Numbered from the stretch's first letter, positions 7,069-17,721 are shown. The stretch: DNA of 64,000 nt from Erythrobacter sp. WG (GCF_026586795.1 NZ_JAPFGY010000004.1:1-64000); one strand, 5' to 3'. Notes: a model not told the origin generated them from the sequence alone. Program-made: numbers and translations.

Positions 7069-9168
7069 ATGACTGACATGACGACCCGCACCGGCCTCGC
7101 GATTGCGTCCGGCCTCGCGACTTTCCTCGAGACCGAGGTGCTCGCCCCTCTCGGCCGCGACGCGGGCGCCTTCTGGGATGGCTTTGCCGCACTGCTGACC
7201 GAATTTGCCCCCCGCAACCGTGCGCTGCTGGCAAAACGCGAGTCGCTCCAGGCGCAGATCGACGCCTGGCATACGGAGCGCGCGGGCAAGCCCCACGATC
7301 CGGCAGCCTACAAGGCGTTCCTCACCGAGATCGGCTACCTCGTTCCCGAGCCCGGCGACTTCCAGATCGGCACGCAGAACGTCGATCCCGAGATCGCGAC
7401 CATGGCCGGCCCGCAGCTGGTGGTGCCGATCCTCAACGCCCGATTCCTCCTCAACGCCGCCAACGCCCGCTGGGGGAGCCTTTACGATGCCTTCTACGGC
7501 ACCGACGCGCTCGATGCGCCGCCTCCTACGCCCGGCGGCTACGACGAGGCGAGGGGCGCGGCGGTCATCGCCCGGGTGCGGGGTTTTCTTGACGAAACAC
7601 TCCCGCTGGCAGGCGGGAAGAGCTGGCATCAACTTGCCGCACGCGAGGACATCCAACTTGCCGACCCGGAGCAGCTTGTTGGACATACCGACAAGGGTAT
7701 TCTGTTCAAGAACAATGGCTTGCACATCGAAGTGGTGTTCGATGCGAGCACCCCGGTGGGCGCGAGCGACACAGCCGGCATTGCCGACGTCGTGATCGAG
7801 GCCGCGCTCACCACCATCGCGGACTGCGAGGATTCGGTCGCCGCGGTCGATGCCGAGGACAAGCTCCTTGCCTACACCAACTGGCTCGGCATCATCCGCG
7901 GCGATCTTCAGGAGAGCTTCGAGAAGGGCGGCCGGACGCTCACCCGCACGCTGGCGGGCGACAAGACCTACACCGATACCAAGGGCGCGCAGCACACCCT
8001 CAAGGGCCGCAGCCTGATGTTCGTGCGCAACGTCGGCCATCTCATGACCAACCCGGCGATCCGCCTGTCCGACGGCGGCGAGATCCCCGAGGGAGTCATG
8101 GATGCGGTGTTCACCAGCGCGATCAGCACGCTCGATGTCGAGGGCCACGGGCGCTTCGGCAACTCGCGCTGCGGCTCGATCTACATCGTCAAGCCCAAGA
8201 TGCACGGGCCGGAAGAATGCGCCTTCACCAACGACCTGTTCGACGCGGTCGAGGACCTGCTCGGCCTGCCCCGCCACACCATCAAGGTCGGCGTGATGGA
8301 CGAGGAGCGGCGCACCTCGGCGAACCTCGCCGCCTGCATTCACGCGGTGCGTGACCGGATCGTCTTCATCAACACCGGCTTCCTCGATCGGACCGGGGAC
8401 GAGATCCACACCTCGATGCGCGCAGGCCCCATGCTCAGGAAGGGCGCGATGAAGGGCTCAGCGTGGCTCAAGGCCTACGAGGCGAGGAACGTGGCGATCG
8501 GCCTTGCGCACGGCCTGTCGGGCAAGGCGCAGATCGGCAAGGGCATGTGGGCCGCGCCCGACCTGATGGGCCAGATGATGGTCGAGAAGATCGGCCATCT
8601 TAAGGCGGGGGCGAACACCGCCTGGGTTCCGTCCCCCACGGCCGCGACGCTCCATGCGCTCCACTACCACCAGATCGACGTGTTCGACGTGCAGAAGCAC
8701 TTGTCCGAGCCCGCCGGGCTCGACGACCTGCTGGCGATCCCGCTCGCCGAGGGCGCGAACTGGTCGGAGGAGGAAATCAGCGAGGAGCTCGACAACAATT
8801 GCCAGGGTCTGCTCGGCTACGTGGTGCGCTGGATCGACCAGGGGGTGGGGTGCTCCAAGGTGCCCGACATCAACGACGTGGGGTTGATGGAGGACCGGGC
8901 CACGCTGCGCATTTCCTCGCAGCATATCGCAAACTGGCTGCTGCACGGGGTCATAACTGAGGCGCAGGTGATGGATTCGCTGCGGCGGATGGCCGCCAAG
9001 GTCGACGCACAGAACGCGGGCGATCCACTCTACGTGCCGCTCACCGGCAACGAGGATGGTGCGGCGTTCAGCGCGGCGAAGGACCTGATCTTCAAGGGGG
9101 TGGAGCAGCCCTCGGGCTACACCGAGCCGCTGCTGCACGCCTGGCGCCTGCGCAGAAAAGCGGCTTAG
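7069..9168 (+). CDS. glcB: malate synthase G
   Basis: 699 residues, the length of isoform G (about 720) rather than A (about 530). It condenses glyoxylate with acetyl-CoA to malate in the glyoxylate cycle; cytosolic, Mg-dependent. Conserved blocks include [17 protein letters not shown] (metal site), [49 protein letters not shown] (core barrel), [18 protein letters not shown] and ADLMGQMM-like [12 protein letters not shown]. The C-terminal [28 protein letters not shown] carries the catalytic-base region. ATG at 7069 follows AAGAGGA at good spacing. Its 3' end overlaps the convergent DUF1905 gene by 4 bases. aceA is not in this window. Confidence 0.97.
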   Translation: MTDMTTRTGLAIASGLATFLETEVLAPLGRDAGAFWDGFAALLTEFAPRNRALLAKRESLQAQIDAWHTERAGKPHDPAAYKAFLTEIGYLVPEPGDFQIGTQNVDPEIATMAGPQLVVPILNARFLLNAANARWGSLYDAFYGTDALDAPPPTPGGYDEARGAAVIARVRGFLDETLPLAGGKSWHQLAAREDIQLADPEQLVGHTDKGILFKNNGLHIEVVFDASTPVGASDTAGIADVVIEAALTTIADCEDSVAAVDAEDKLLAYTNWLGIIRGDLQESFEKGGRTLTRTLAGDKTYTDTKGAQHTLKGRSLMFVRNVGHLMTNPAIRLSDGGEIPEGVMDAVFTSAISTLDVEGHGRFGNSRCGSIYIVKPKMHGPEECAFTNDLFDAVEDLLGLPRHTIKVGVMDEERRTSANLAACIHAVRDRIVFINTGFLDRTGDEIHTSMRAGPMLRKGAMKGSAWLKAYEARNVAIGLAHGLSGKAQIGKGMWAAPDLMGQMMVEKIGHLKAGANTAWVPSPTAATLHALHYHQIDVFDVQKHLSEPAGLDDLLAIPLAEGANWSEEEISEELDNNCQGLLGYVVRWIDQGVGCSKVPDINDVGLMEDRATLRISSQHIANWLLHGVITEAQVMDSLRRMAAKVDAQNAGDPLYVPLTGNEDGAAFSAAKDLIFKGVEQPSGYTEPLLHAWRLRRKAA

Positions 9169-9662
9169 CGCAGCGGATTGCCCTTGAGGTCGATCTCGCC
9201 GCGCAGCACGGCGAAGACCTGCGCGATGCGCTTGTCCTGCGTCTCGGCGCGCTTGGCCGCGGCGACCATGTAGGCGAGCGCGCGCTGCTTTCCGGGGGTG
9301 GCGTCCTCCCACAGCGCGCGCATCGCGGCATCGCGGGCAAGGGCGTCCGACAGCCGTTCGGGCACCTCGACCGCATCCTGATCGGCGATCCGGAAGCGCA
9401 ACTCGACCTCGTCGCCGAGCCGCTTGCCGATCGCGGCGAGAAGCTTTTTCGAGAGCAGGATGTAATGCTCGCCCTTGACCGGGGTCAGCGCCGCCTCGAT
9501 GGGGTGGTCGTCGACCTCGCCGGTGATGCGCAGCTTGGGATATTCGCCGAGCGGCAGGTCGGCCTTGACCTCGTCCGGCACGAACACGACCGTGTAGCGA
9601 TAGCGCTCCGAGCCCACGTCGTGGTGGACCACTTGCGCCGTGAAGCTGTGGGGGAAATACAT
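9165..9662 (-). CDS. DUF1905/YdeI family protein
   Basis: 165 residues from the ATG at 9662 ([32 protein letters not shown]). The N-terminal beta-barrel is DUF1905 ([45 protein letters not shown]). The C-terminal YdeI/OmpD-associated helical segment contains [43 protein letters not shown], cut short relative to full YdeI. The molecular function is unknown; an envelope or stress link is only suggested by YdeI's old genetics. It begins 2 bases after the rsmA stop, so it is the last gene of the lptD-surA-pdxA-rsmA unit. A longer open frame back into rsmA is a shadow. Confidence 0.85.
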   Translation of the reverse strand: MYFPHSFTAQVVHHDVGSERYRYTVVFVPDEVKADLPLGEYPKLRITGEVDDHPIEAALTPVKGEHYILLSKKLLAAIGKRLGDEVELRFRIADQDAVEVPERLSDALARDAAMRALWEDATPGKQRALAYMVAAAKRAETQDKRIAQVFAVLRGEIDLKGNPLR

Positions 9663-9664
9663 CG

Positions 9665-10492
9665 TCACGACAGCGCCTTTGCAAGCGCGACGAACTCCGC
9701 CACGCTGACCGTCTCGGCGCGGCGGGTCTCGTCGATGCCGAGGCTGCCAAGCGCCTCGAGCGCGCCGGGCACGCCCTTGAGGCTCTGGCGCAGCATCTTG
9801 CGGCGTTGACCGAAGGCGGCCTCGGTGAGGCGTTCCAGCATCCGGGCGGAAACCCCCTCGGGCATGGCGGCGGGGGTCACGTGGACGATCGCGCTCATCA
9901 CCTTGGGCGGCGGGGTGAAGGCGCTGCGGTGGACCTTCATCGCAAGCCTTGCCTGGGCCCGCCACTGGGCCAGCACGGCGAGGCGGCCATAGGCATCATC
10001 CCCTGCCGAAGCGACAATCCTTTCAGCCACTTCGCGCTGAAACATGAGAGTGAGTGAGAGCCATGGCGGCGGCCAGCTCTCCCCGCCGAGCCAGCGCACG
10101 AAGAGTGCGGTGCCCACGTTGTAGGGCAGGTTCGAGAGGACGTGGAACGGCTCCCCCTGCATCAGATCGGCATGGTCGAGCTTCAGGGCATCGCCTTCGA
10201 TGACAGTCAGTTGCCCGGGGAAGCTCTCGCCAAGTTCAGCAAGCGCGGGCAGGCAGCGGCGGTCCATCTCGATCGCCGTGACCCTGGCGCCCGCCCGCAG
10301 CAGCGCGCGGGTCAGCCCGCCGGGGCCGGGGCCGACCTCCAGCACCTGCTGGCCAGCGAGGCTCCCGGGAAGCGCGGCGATGCGGTCCAGCAATTGCTCG
10401 TCGAGGAGAAAATTCTGCCCCAGCGCCTTGGAGGCGGCAAGGTTGTGGCGGGCGATGACCTCGCGGAGGGGGGGGAGGCTGGGTGCGTTCAC
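9665..10492 (-). CDS. rsmA: 16S rRNA A1518/A1519 dimethyltransferase RsmA (KsgA)
   Basis: 275 residues; dimethylates the two adjacent adenines in helix 45 of 16S rRNA late in 30S assembly. It is a Rossmann methyltransferase: the SAM loop is [10 protein letters not shown] at about residues 52-61, the acidic pair is AIEMDRR, and the catalytic NLPYN lies near residue 122. The N-terminal [11 protein letters not shown] is diagnostic. The C-terminal small domain has [15 protein letters not shown]. The GTG start at 10492 gives [18 protein letters not shown]. It follows pdxA by 80 bases holding a family A repeat. The surA-pdxA-ksgA order is conserved from gammaproteobacteria. Confidence 0.97.
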   Translation of the reverse strand: MNAPSLPPLREVIARHNLAASKALGQNFLLDEQLLDRIAALPGSLAGQQVLEVGPGPGGLTRALLRAGARVTAIEMDRRCLPALAELGESFPGQLTVIEGDALKLDHADLMQGEPFHVLSNLPYNVGTALFVRWLGGESWPPPWLSLTLMFQREVAERIVASAGDDAYGRLAVLAQWRAQARLAMKVHRSAFTPPPKVMSAIVHVTPAAMPEGVSARMLERLTEAAFGQRRKMLRQSLKGVPGALEALGSLGIDETRRAETVSVAEFVALAKALS

Positions 10493-10505
10493 CGATCCCC
10501 CTTAT

Positions 10506-10569
10506 CCGTTCGTGTCGAGCGAAGTCGAGACACCTCGCAGGGCCTCTCGACGTCGCCCGAGGCGAACGG
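10506..10569. repeat. family A intergenic inverted repeat, copy 2
   Basis: The left arm starts CCGTTCGTGTCGAGCGAAGT and the right arm is CCTCTCGACGTCGCCCGAGG plus GCGAACGG, inverted with a few mismatches (10543-10569). It lies between pdxA and rsmA, entirely in the 80-base gap. Same family as copies at 4668, 18808, 21063 and 58011. Confidence 0.85.
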
Positions 10570-10572
10570 AGG

Positions 10573-11586
10573 TCAGGATATGCCCCGCGCCTGCGCCATC
10601 CCCGCCGCCAGCCGGATCGCCGCGGCCATCGCGCCGGGGTCGGCCAGCCCCTTGCCCGCGATGTCGAAGGCGGTGCCGTGATCGGGCGAGGTGCGGATGA
10701 TGGGCAGGCCGAGGGTGACGTTGACGCCCTCGTCGAAGTCGAGCGCCTTGATCGGGATGAGCGCCTGATCGTGATACATGCACAGCGCCGCATCGTAACC
10801 GTGGCGGGCGCGCGGGGTGAACAGCGCGTCGCCGGGAACGGGGCCGACTGCGGCGATCCCCTCGGCTTGCAAGGCGGCGACGGCGGGGGCGATGATCCGC
10901 GCATCCTCGTCGCCGAACTGGCCATTCTCGCCCGCGTGCGGGTTCAGCGCAGCGATCGCAAGTCTCGGCGCCACGATGTTGAAATCGCGCCGTAACCCTT
11001 CGGCCACGATGCGCGCCTTGTGGGTGATCAGCTCGGCCGAGATCAGCCCCGGGACCTCCGCCAGCGCGACATGGACCGTCAGCGGCACGGTGCGCAGCGA
11101 CGGGCCGGCGAGCATCATCACCGCGTCGCGATAGGGCCGCCCGCAGGCGTCGGCGAGGAACTCGGTCTGGCCGGGGTAGTTCCAGCCGATGTCCGCGAGC
11201 GCGCTCTTGGCGATCGGCGCGGTCACCAGTCCTGCAGCGAGCCCGGAGAGCGCGAACCTCACCCCCCACTGGAGCGAGGCCAGGGCGAGGCGAGCGCCGG
11301 CTTGCGAGGGGCAACCGGGGGTCGGGAGCCCGTCCAGACCGGCGAGGACCGGCAGGCCTGCAGCAGATGCGAAAACCGCTTCGGCGGGCTCCGCGATCGG
11401 GACGATCGGACAATCGATCCCGAGCCGCTCGACGCAGGCGCGCAGCAATGCCGGACCGCCGACCACGAAGGCCTGCGGGGCGCGGCCTTCCGCCCGAAGC
11501 CGCGCCCATGCGCCGAGGATCGCCTCCGGGCCGATCCCTGCCGGATCGCCAAGCGTGATCGCGAGGGGCGCAGGCAGGCGCGTCAA
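10573..11586 (-). CDS. pdxA: 4-hydroxythreonine-4-phosphate dehydrogenase PdxA
   Basis: 337 residues, standard length. It oxidises 4-phosphohydroxy-L-threonine with NAD in the DXP-dependent pyridoxal phosphate pathway. Family signatures are all present: ITLGDPAGIGPEAI near the N-terminus, VTAPIAKSALA, the metal/phosphate-binding region LCMYHDQALIPIKALDFD, then NVTLGLPIIRTSPDHGTAFDIAGKG at the C-terminus. The start is a TTG at 11586 lying inside AATTGACG, overlapping the surA TGA; there is no ATG that would keep GDPAGIGPE. This is the same coupling arrangement as astA, and indicates translation by reinitiation after surA. Confidence 0.96.
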   Translation of the reverse strand: MTRLPAPLAITLGDPAGIGPEAILGAWARLRAEGRAPQAFVVGGPALLRACVERLGIDCPIVPIAEPAEAVFASAAGLPVLAGLDGLPTPGCPSQAGARLALASLQWGVRFALSGLAAGLVTAPIAKSALADIGWNYPGQTEFLADACGRPYRDAVMMLAGPSLRTVPLTVHVALAEVPGLISAELITHKARIVAEGLRRDFNIVAPRLAIAALNPHAGENGQFGDEDARIIAPAVAALQAEGIAAVGPVPGDALFTPRARHGYDAALCMYHDQALIPIKALDFDEGVNVTLGLPIIRTSPDHGTAFDIAGKGLADPGAMAAAIRLAAGMAQARGIS

Positions 11587-12956
11587 TTGTACTCGATATA
11601 GGCGTCGTTGCGCAGGTCGCGCAGCAGGCGCTGGGCGCGCTTGTTGACGCGCTCCTGCTCGATCTGGTCCATCACCGCCGCGAAAGTCGGGGCGCCGGCA
11701 TCCTGGGGATCGTCACGCCCGCACAGCATCAGCACGCGCACGCCTTCCTGAACGCCGCCGAAGGGCGGGGTCGTCTGCCCGATCTGGAGGCTCAAGAGGA
11801 TGTTGCGCAGCTGTTCGGGGAGGGTGGCGGCCTTGATCTGGTCGTTCGAGACCACCTCCGCGCCGATCTTCGCCGCACCGGCATCGACATCGCCGCAACC
11901 CTTGAGACCATCGACGAAGCGCGCGAACTCTTCGACCTTCGCCTCGGCCTGCGCCTGGGTGACGCCGGCGGGGAAGGTGATCGCGATCTGTTTCAGGCTG
12001 AGCATCGCCTCGCCCGGATCAGCCATCAGCACCTGGCGCTTGTTGATGAGGTAGAGGATCGAGAAACCGCCGGGAATCTCGATCGGGCCCTGCAGCATCC
12101 CGGGCTGCATGGCGCGCGCCGCGGTGGCGAGCTGCGGGGGGAGCTGGCCCAGGCGCACCCAGCCGAGATCGCCGCCGACCACCGCGGTCGAGGCTTCGGA
12201 ATATTGCCGCGCATAGGCCACGAAGCTGCCGCCCTGTTGCAGCTGCTCCATGATCTTCTGCGCATTGGCGAGCACCTGCGCGCGGTTCTCGGTGGTGGCG
12301 GAGAGGAAGATCTCGCCGAGCCGGTATTCGTCGGTGCCCTTGGCCTCGTTCATGCGCTTCAACACGTCGTTGACCTCTTCGGCCGAGACGTTGACGAAGG
12401 GGATGACCTTGCGGCGCAGCACGTTCTCCCAGGCGACCTCGCCCTCGATCTGGCGCTTCAGCGATTCCTTGGAGGAACCGACCGAGGCGAGATAGGCGTC
12501 CATCTTCTTGGGATCGCCGCCAAAGTTCTGCGCGGCGAGCTGCTGGTAGGTCTGCTCGACCTCCTCGGGCTTGACCGGCAGCTTTTCGGCTTCGGCGGCC
12601 TGGATCTTGAGCGTCTCGTCGATCAGATTGCGCAGCACCTGCACCCGCAGGCGCAGCAGCTCGTCGCCCGAGGGCTTGGCTTCGGAGGCCGCGGTGACCA
12701 GCGCCACGCGCTGGTCGATGTCGCTGCCGGTGATGACGAAGCCGTTGACGATCGCGGTCGCGGTGCGCCGGTCAGGGTCGGCCCGGGTGATGAAAGTGGG
12801 GTCTTCGGGCAGGCCGAAGGGATTTTCGGCGGTCGGCACGGCCACCGTCTGCGCCTGCGCCGCGATCGGCGCGATCACGAGCCCGGCGGTCCCGGCCACC
12901 GCCAGCACGGTCCCGGTGCGGGCGAGGAGCGCCCTCGTCAACAGCTTCACATTCAC
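11583..12956 (-). CDS. surA: SurA-type periplasmic peptidyl-prolyl isomerase/chaperone
   Basis: About 457 residues from the GTG at 12956 (MNVKLLTRALLARTG), a signal peptide ending near AAQAQ. An ATG at about 12980 in the same frame (MHEGGTRR) is an alternative; the open frame to 13136 is not SurA-like. The N-terminal chaperone region contains VNGFVITGSDIDQRV and LRVQVLRNLIDETLKIQAAE. A parvulin domain at about 215-320 shows YRLGEIFLSA, GGSFVAYARQYSEASTAVVGGDLGW and GPIEIPGGFSILYL. It folds outer-membrane proteins such as LptD, encoded just upstream. 213 bases without a recognisable feature separate it from lptD, yet order and strand imply one operon. Confidence 0.93.
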   Translation of the reverse strand: MNVKLLTRALLARTGTVLAVAGTAGLVIAPIAAQAQTVAVPTAENPFGLPEDPTFITRADPDRRTATAIVNGFVITGSDIDQRVALVTAASEAKPSGDELLRLRVQVLRNLIDETLKIQAAEAEKLPVKPEEVEQTYQQLAAQNFGGDPKKMDAYLASVGSSKESLKRQIEGEVAWENVLRRKVIPFVNVSAEEVNDVLKRMNEAKGTDEYRLGEIFLSATTENRAQVLANAQKIMEQLQQGGSFVAYARQYSEASTAVVGGDLGWVRLGQLPPQLATAARAMQPGMLQGPIEIPGGFSILYLINKRQVLMADPGEAMLSLKQIAITFPAGVTQAQAEAKVEEFARFVDGLKGCGDVDAGAAKIGAEVVSNDQIKAATLPEQLRNILLSLQIGQTTPPFGGVQEGVRVLMLCGRDDPQDAGAPTFAAVMDQIEQERVNKRAQRLLRDLRNDAYIEYN

Positions 12957-13169
12957 TCTTCGTGTCCCGCCTTCATGCATTGAGGAAGAGCGCGATACGC
13001 CGCGCCTTCCGAGTGGCCGTTGCCGTTTGCCGGCTGAATGGAAGCTGAGTTCCCCGATCCCGCGAGGTTGCCCAGCGCTTCCGCAAGCCGAGCCCTTTAA
13101 CCCCATTTGCCCGCCCTGCCAATCGAGCGGGCGCATTTGCCGGGTGATCGGCGCGGCCGGAGCCAGGCG

Positions 13170-15428
13170 TCAGCGGAACCCGAGGTTTCTGAGGGCGAAG
13201 AACACCTGGAACGCGTTGCCGCGCCGCGCGTCGCCTGCATCGATGAAGTCGCGCCGCCAGGTCGCGCCGAATTCGATGCAGTCGTCGGCATAGGCCACCC
13301 CGAACCGGGTGCGGATCGGCTGGAAGCCGTCGGGCTGGAAGATCGGGTCCTCCTCGGAACTGGTGAGGTTGAACACCCCCGATCCGAACACCGACCAGCG
13401 CCGCCCGATCGCGACCCGCCCCGCGGCGCGCAATTCCTCGCGGTCGCGCAGGTCCTCGACCGTGGCAATGTCGCGGTTCAAGCGCAAGTAGCCGAGTTCC
13501 AGATAGGTCTGCCGGGTGCCGATCGTCGCGTCGATCTCGTTGCGGCGGACCGCGAGGTTGTCCTTGTCGAGGCGGAAGCGGTGGGTGAGGCTGACGATGT
13601 TGCGGTAACGGATTTCGGTGCGGCCGACGAAATCGGTGACCTTCTCGTCGAGCCCGGTGCCTTCGGGGAACAGGCCGGGGCGGGGGCGTTCCAGCCGGAA
13701 GGACTGGCCGACGGTGGTCTTGATCCGCCAGCCGGGCCGCTGAAGCTGCCAGTCCACGCCCCAGGTGATGCGGCTGCCGTCCTCCACCCGGTCGTATCCG
13801 GGAAAGCGGTTCAGCGCGAAGAGGTTCGAATCCTCCAGATCGATCGCGCGCGCGTCCTCGTTGGGGACGGCGAGGTTGCGGATGCGCGGGGACGCGACGA
13901 ATTGCAGGCGCGGCTTGAACACCTGCGTGCCGCCGAAGGCCTGGCCGGCGAAAGGCCACTCGACATCGAAGGCCGCGGTCGCGATGCCGCGTGCGGTCCA
14001 GCCTTCCGTGCCGCGATAGGTGGGGGTGGCGGTGGCGAGAATGTTCTCGGTGTTGTAGACATCGCCCCTTACCAAAGCGGTCAGCGTGACGAGCTGGCCC
14101 ATCGGCGTCACCCGCTTGAGGTCCCACTGCGCGCCGGCAAAGGCGCGGCGGGTGTCCTGCCCGTCGCGGCGCAGCAACGCGAGGCTGTTGGCCTGCACCA
14201 TCAGATCGCCGCCCAGCACCTTGTCGCCGATCTTCTGGCGGTAATCGATCGCGGGCAGGGCGAGCGGCACCTGCCCCTGGTCGGCGGCGAGGCGCAGGGT
14301 CTGGGTCGCCCAGCCGGCGAGCGAGAAATAGGATCGGTCGGTGATCCGCTCGAGATTGACGGTCGAGCGCAGCCGGTCGTCGCGGCTGATGTCGTAGCGC
14401 CTTAGGAAGGTGCGGTCGCTGGCAAGGCGCACCGATCCGGTGAAGCTCCAGTCGGGCGAGAACTGGAAGCGGCCGTTGGCATCGAGATAGCCGCGCGGAT
14501 CGCTGCGCACGGTCTGGCCGCCGATGAAATCGGTCGCGCGGTCGGAAAAGGTGACGTAGCCGGTCGCCTGGTAGGCGCCCTTCTCAGTGAGGTGCCGCCA
14601 CTTCGCGCTCGCCATCGGGGCGGCGTTGGAGAAGACGTAGGCGCCCAGCTGCAGGTCGGCATTGTCGCGCAGGCGCCAGTAATATTCGCCCGACAGCTCG
14701 AGCCCGTTGACCTGGGTAAAGCGCACGTCGGGGACCAGGAAGCCGCTCTCGGCGCCGCCGTCGGTGCGGATCGAGAGGCCGGGCAGCGGGATGAGGCGCG
14801 CGCCGAATAGCTCGAGCATCCCGCCCTCGAAGCGGACCCGGCTCTCGGCCTTCTCGTAGATCACCCGGCGTGCGGTCACGCGCCAGGTCGGCTCGCGCGG
14901 GCAGCCCTCGGCATCGACCACCGGGCAGGCGGAATAGGCGGCCTCGACGAGCACCGCGTTGCCATCGTCGCTGCGCTCGGCCGAGCGGGCGGCGAGCCGA
15001 CCCCCGGCGCGCAGCGCGATCAGGAGCTCGCTCATCGCCCCGGTGTCGAACGCTTCGGTGAGTTCGACCTGATCGGTGAACAGCTGGTTGCCGACCTCGT
15101 CGACCATGCGGATGTTGCCGGTGGCGATGATCTGCCCGGTCTTGCGGTCCCACGTCACCTCGTCGGCGCGCACCGACCGGTCCTCGCTGCGCAGGATCAC
15201 TTGCCCGCGCGCGGTGACGGTCTGGGTCTCGTCGTTGTAGCCGATCTCGCTCGCCTCGAAATCGATGCGGCGCGGGGCCTCGTCCTGCGCGGCGGGCGGC
15301 TGGTCCGGGGCATCCTGCGCGGCGAGCGGCGCGGCGATGCCGAACAGCGCGAGCGCGAGCGCGAGACGCGAGGCAGGGACCGGCGCCGGGAGGCGCAGGC
15401 ACGGGTCCGCGACGCTGCGCGTGTCCAC
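13170..15428 (-). CDS. lptD: LPS-assembly outer membrane protein LptD
   Basis: 752 residues. With LptE it inserts lipopolysaccharide into the outer leaflet of the outer membrane. I place the start at the GTG at 15428, because GGGAGG lies 7 bases upstream; an ATG at 15446 is in frame but would put that site inside the gene. Signal peptide RLALALALFGIAAPLAAQDA. The OstA/LptA-like N-terminal beta-jellyroll is about 45-190 (DFEASEIGYNDETQTVTARGQV). Cysteines in YSACPVVDAEGCPREP may form the disulfide. The rest is a beta-barrel rich in alternating aromatic strands, ending in ALRNLGFR with a terminal aromatic. The open frame continues antisense to pepA as far as 16970, which is spurious. Divergent from pepA. 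Confidence 0.94.
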   Translation of the reverse strand: MDTRSVADPCLRLPAPVPASRLALALALFGIAAPLAAQDAPDQPPAAQDEAPRRIDFEASEIGYNDETQTVTARGQVILRSEDRSVRADEVTWDRKTGQIIATGNIRMVDEVGNQLFTDQVELTEAFDTGAMSELLIALRAGGRLAARSAERSDDGNAVLVEAAYSACPVVDAEGCPREPTWRVTARRVIYEKAESRVRFEGGMLELFGARLIPLPGLSIRTDGGAESGFLVPDVRFTQVNGLELSGEYYWRLRDNADLQLGAYVFSNAAPMASAKWRHLTEKGAYQATGYVTFSDRATDFIGGQTVRSDPRGYLDANGRFQFSPDWSFTGSVRLASDRTFLRRYDISRDDRLRSTVNLERITDRSYFSLAGWATQTLRLAADQGQVPLALPAIDYRQKIGDKVLGGDLMVQANSLALLRRDGQDTRRAFAGAQWDLKRVTPMGQLVTLTALVRGDVYNTENILATATPTYRGTEGWTARGIATAAFDVEWPFAGQAFGGTQVFKPRLQFVASPRIRNLAVPNEDARAIDLEDSNLFALNRFPGYDRVEDGSRITWGVDWQLQRPGWRIKTTVGQSFRLERPRPGLFPEGTGLDEKVTDFVGRTEIRYRNIVSLTHRFRLDKDNLAVRRNEIDATIGTRQTYLELGYLRLNRDIATVEDLRDREELRAAGRVAIGRRWSVFGSGVFNLTSSEEDPIFQPDGFQPIRTRFGVAYADDCIEFGATWRRDFIDAGDARRGNAFQVFFALRNLGFR

Positions 15429-15570
15429 TGAAGAGCCTCCCGACATGGCCTTGCCTATTGCACCGCTCGGGCCTAATCGCAATCGCCATTGCGCCCCCCG
15501 CCGGCGCGGCTTGTCGACGCTGGCGCGCGCCCTGTCAGCCGCACACCCCGGCCGTTCTTTCGGAGTCCCC

Positions 15571-17034
15571 ATGCAGATCCATTTCGCTGCCACCCCGCCG
15601 TCCGACGTCCGCCTCCACGCGCGGCCCGTGAACCAGGGGCAGGCGCTGGCCGGTCTCGATCCGGTGATCACCGAGGGTGCGGCGGTCTCGAAGTTTACCG
15701 GGCGCACGGCGCAGCTGTTCGAGGGCTTCGCGATAGCCGATGGCGGTGCGGTCAGGCGCATCGCGCTGGTCGGCCTCGGCGAGGCGGGCGCGGCCGAGCG
15801 CCGCGCGAATTGCGAGAAGGCCGGCGCGGCGATCACCGCCAAGTATCTCGTTTCCGGCGAAAGCGCGCTGGTGCTCGATCTCGGCCATGCCGCGCTGTCG
15901 GCGGACGAGGCGGCGGCGGTGCTGCTCGGCCTCAGGCTGCGCGGCTGGCGGCACGACAAGTACCGCACGCGCCTTGCGGCCGACAAGAAGCCCTCGCTCG
16001 CCACCGTCCACGTCATCGGCGCGCCGGCCGGGACCGAGGCGGCCTGGGGGCGCGAGGAAGCGGTCGCGCGCGGCGTGGAGTTCACCCGCGCGCTTGTCGC
16101 CGAGCCCGCGAACACGCTGTACCCCGCAACCTTCGTCACCGCCTGCGAGGAGGCTTTCGCGGGCACGGGCGCCGAGGTATCCGTGCTCAGCGAGGCGGAG
16201 ATGGCAAAGCTCGGCATGGGCGCGCTGCTCGGCGTCGGGCAGGGCTCGGAGCGGGAATCCAAGCTCCTTGCGATCCGCTGGAACGGCGGCGCGCCGGGCG
16301 AGGCGCCGACGGTGTTCGTCGGCAAGGGCGTCACCTTCGACACCGGCGGCATCTCGCTGAAGCCGGGGCCGGGCATGGAGGACATGAAGTGGGATATGGG
16401 CGGCGCGGGCGCCGTCGCCGGCGCGATGCTCGCGCTGGTGGGCCGCAAGGCCAAGGCGAATATCGTCGGCGTCATGGGCCTCGTCGAGAACATGCCCGAC
16501 GGCAAGGCGCAGCGCCCCGGCGATGTCGTCACCACCATGAGCGGGCAGACCGTCGAGGTGCTCAACACCGATGCCGAAGGCCGCCTGGTGCTGTGCGATG
16601 CGCTGCACTGGGCGCAGGAGCAGTATGCCCCCGCGCGGATCGTCGATCTCGCCACGCTGACCGGCGCGATGATCATCTCGCTCGGCACCGAGCACGGCGG
16701 GATGTTCGCCAATGACGACACGCTCGCCGAGCAGCTGACGGCGGCGGGCAAGACTTCGGGCGACCGCCTGTGGCGGATGCCGCTCGGCCCGGAATACGAC
16801 AAGCTGATCGATTCGCCGATCGCCGACATGAAGAACATCGGCCCGCGCGAAGGCGGCTCGATCACCGCCGCGCAGTTCCTGCAGCGCTTCATCAAGGAGG
16901 GCACCCCCTGGGCGCACCTCGACATCGCTGGCATGGTCTGGTCGACCAAGCCCGGCGCGACCTGGGACAAGGGCGCGACCGGCTACGGCGTGCGCCTCAT
17001 CGATCAGTTCGTGCGCGATGCGCTTGAAGGTTGA
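15571..17034 (+). CDS. pepA: leucyl aminopeptidase, M17 family
   Basis: 487 residues, cytosolic di-zinc or di-manganese aminopeptidase, usually hexameric. The start is the ATG at 15571 after CGGAG; the frame open from 15265 runs antisense to lptD. The N-terminal regulatory domain is about 1-165. The catalytic domain has the metal-binding [21 protein letters not shown] and [11 protein letters not shown], and the M17 signature [24 protein letters not shown] and [15 protein letters not shown] follow. pepA-holC is a conserved proteobacterial pair, here with a DUF2256 gene between them. Confidence 0.97.
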   Translation: MQIHFAATPPSDVRLHARPVNQGQALAGLDPVITEGAAVSKFTGRTAQLFEGFAIADGGAVRRIALVGLGEAGAAERRANCEKAGAAITAKYLVSGESALVLDLGHAALSADEAAAVLLGLRLRGWRHDKYRTRLAADKKPSLATVHVIGAPAGTEAAWGREEAVARGVEFTRALVAEPANTLYPATFVTACEEAFAGTGAEVSVLSEAEMAKLGMGALLGVGQGSERESKLLAIRWNGGAPGEAPTVFVGKGVTFDTGGISLKPGPGMEDMKWDMGGAGAVAGAMLALVGRKAKANIVGVMGLVENMPDGKAQRPGDVVTTMSGQTVEVLNTDAEGRLVLCDALHWAQEQYAPARIVDLATLTGAMIISLGTEHGGMFANDDTLAEQLTAAGKTSGDRLWRMPLGPEYDKLIDSPIADMKNIGPREGGSITAAQFLQRFIKEGTPWAHLDIAGMVWSTKPGATWDKGATGYGVRLIDQFVRDALEG

Positions 17035-17075
17035 TCCGCGTTTGCGGCCTCAAGGTGCGAAGGGATAGGCCGGAA

Positions 17076-17216
17076 ATGCCAAAAATGCGCAAAAAGGCGG
17101 ACCTGCCCACGAAAACCTGCCTTGCCTGCGGGCTGCCCTTCACGTGGCGCAAGAAGTGGGAGCGGGATTGGGACAATGTGAAGTATTGTTCCGACCGCTG
17201 CCGCCGGGCTAGGTGA
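17076..17216 (+). CDS. DUF2256 zinc-ribbon-like small protein
   Basis: 46 residues from the ATG at 17076 ([19 protein letters not shown]). The DUF2256 signature is complete: [16 protein letters not shown] then [15 protein letters not shown]. Four cysteines arranged CxxC...CxxxC suggest a zinc ribbon. Function unknown; in other genomes the domain occurs alone or at the end of cryptochrome-like proteins. It sits between pepA and holC, and its TGA overlaps a potential GTG start of holC (GTGA), so it is part of the same transcription unit. Confidence 0.85.
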   Translation: MPKMRKKADLPTKTCLACGLPFTWRKKWERDWDNVKYCSDRCRRAR

Positions 17217-17221
17217 ACCTC

Positions 17222-17656
17222 ATGAAGTTGGACTTCTGGCAGGTCACCGACGATCCGGTCGAAAAGGTCGTCACACTGATCGCCAAGCGCGCGTGCGGAC
17301 AGGGCGAGCGGGTGCTGGTCGTCTCCGCCGACGCGCAGCAGCGCGCCGCCGTCTCCGCCGCGCTGTGGCAGGCGGGGGCGGAAAGCTTCCTCGCCAATGG
17401 TGAAGCCGATGCGCCGGGGGCGGAGCGCCAGCCGATCCTCCTCGCCGCCGAACCGCTTGCCGCCAACGGCGCACGCCACCTGATCCTCGCCGACGGAACC
17501 TTCCGCGAGGCCGAGGGCTTTGCGCGGGTGTTCCTGCTATTCCCCCCCGATCTCGCCCCGGCCGCACGCGCCGCGTGGCGCGCGCAGGACGGGCGCGAGG
17601 GGGTGGAGCGGGCCTATTACGCGCAGGAACAGGGGCGCTGGGTCAAGAAGGGCTGA
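17222..17656 (+). CDS. holC: DNA polymerase III chi subunit
   Basis: 144 residues. Chi binds psi in the clamp-loader complex and contacts SSB. MKLDFWQVTDDPVEKVVTLIAKRACGQGERVLVVSAD matches the HolC fold (core YxL...L..K....G.RVLV), with LILADGTFREAEGFARVFLLF later. I use the ATG at 17222; a GTG at 17213 overlapping the DUF2256 stop would add three residues (MNL). Downstream of pepA as in most proteobacteria. The C-terminus ARAAWRAQDGREGVERAYYAQEQGRWVKK is typical of alphaproteobacterial chi. Confidence 0.92.
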   Translation: MKLDFWQVTDDPVEKVVTLIAKRACGQGERVLVVSADAQQRAAVSAALWQAGAESFLANGEADAPGAERQPILLAAEPLAANGARHLILADGTFREAEGFARVFLLFPPDLAPAARAAWRAQDGREGVERAYYAQEQGRWVKKG

Positions 17657-17721
17657 CCGCTTGCCGCACGCGCCGCGATCGGTGATGATGGGCGCGGCAT
17701 CACGATTGGGGCACACGGGCG

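Noticed and set aside
4743..7289. 848-codon minus-strand frame from glcB through the M20 gene into astA
   Set aside because: The N-terminal part is low-complexity Arg/Ala/Gly sequence in a wrong frame; AstA starts at the TTG at 5759.
13170..16970. 1266-codon minus-strand open frame running through pepA
   Set aside because: Only the part up to 15428 is LptD; the rest is antisense to pepA, with no family resemblance. High GC suppresses stops.
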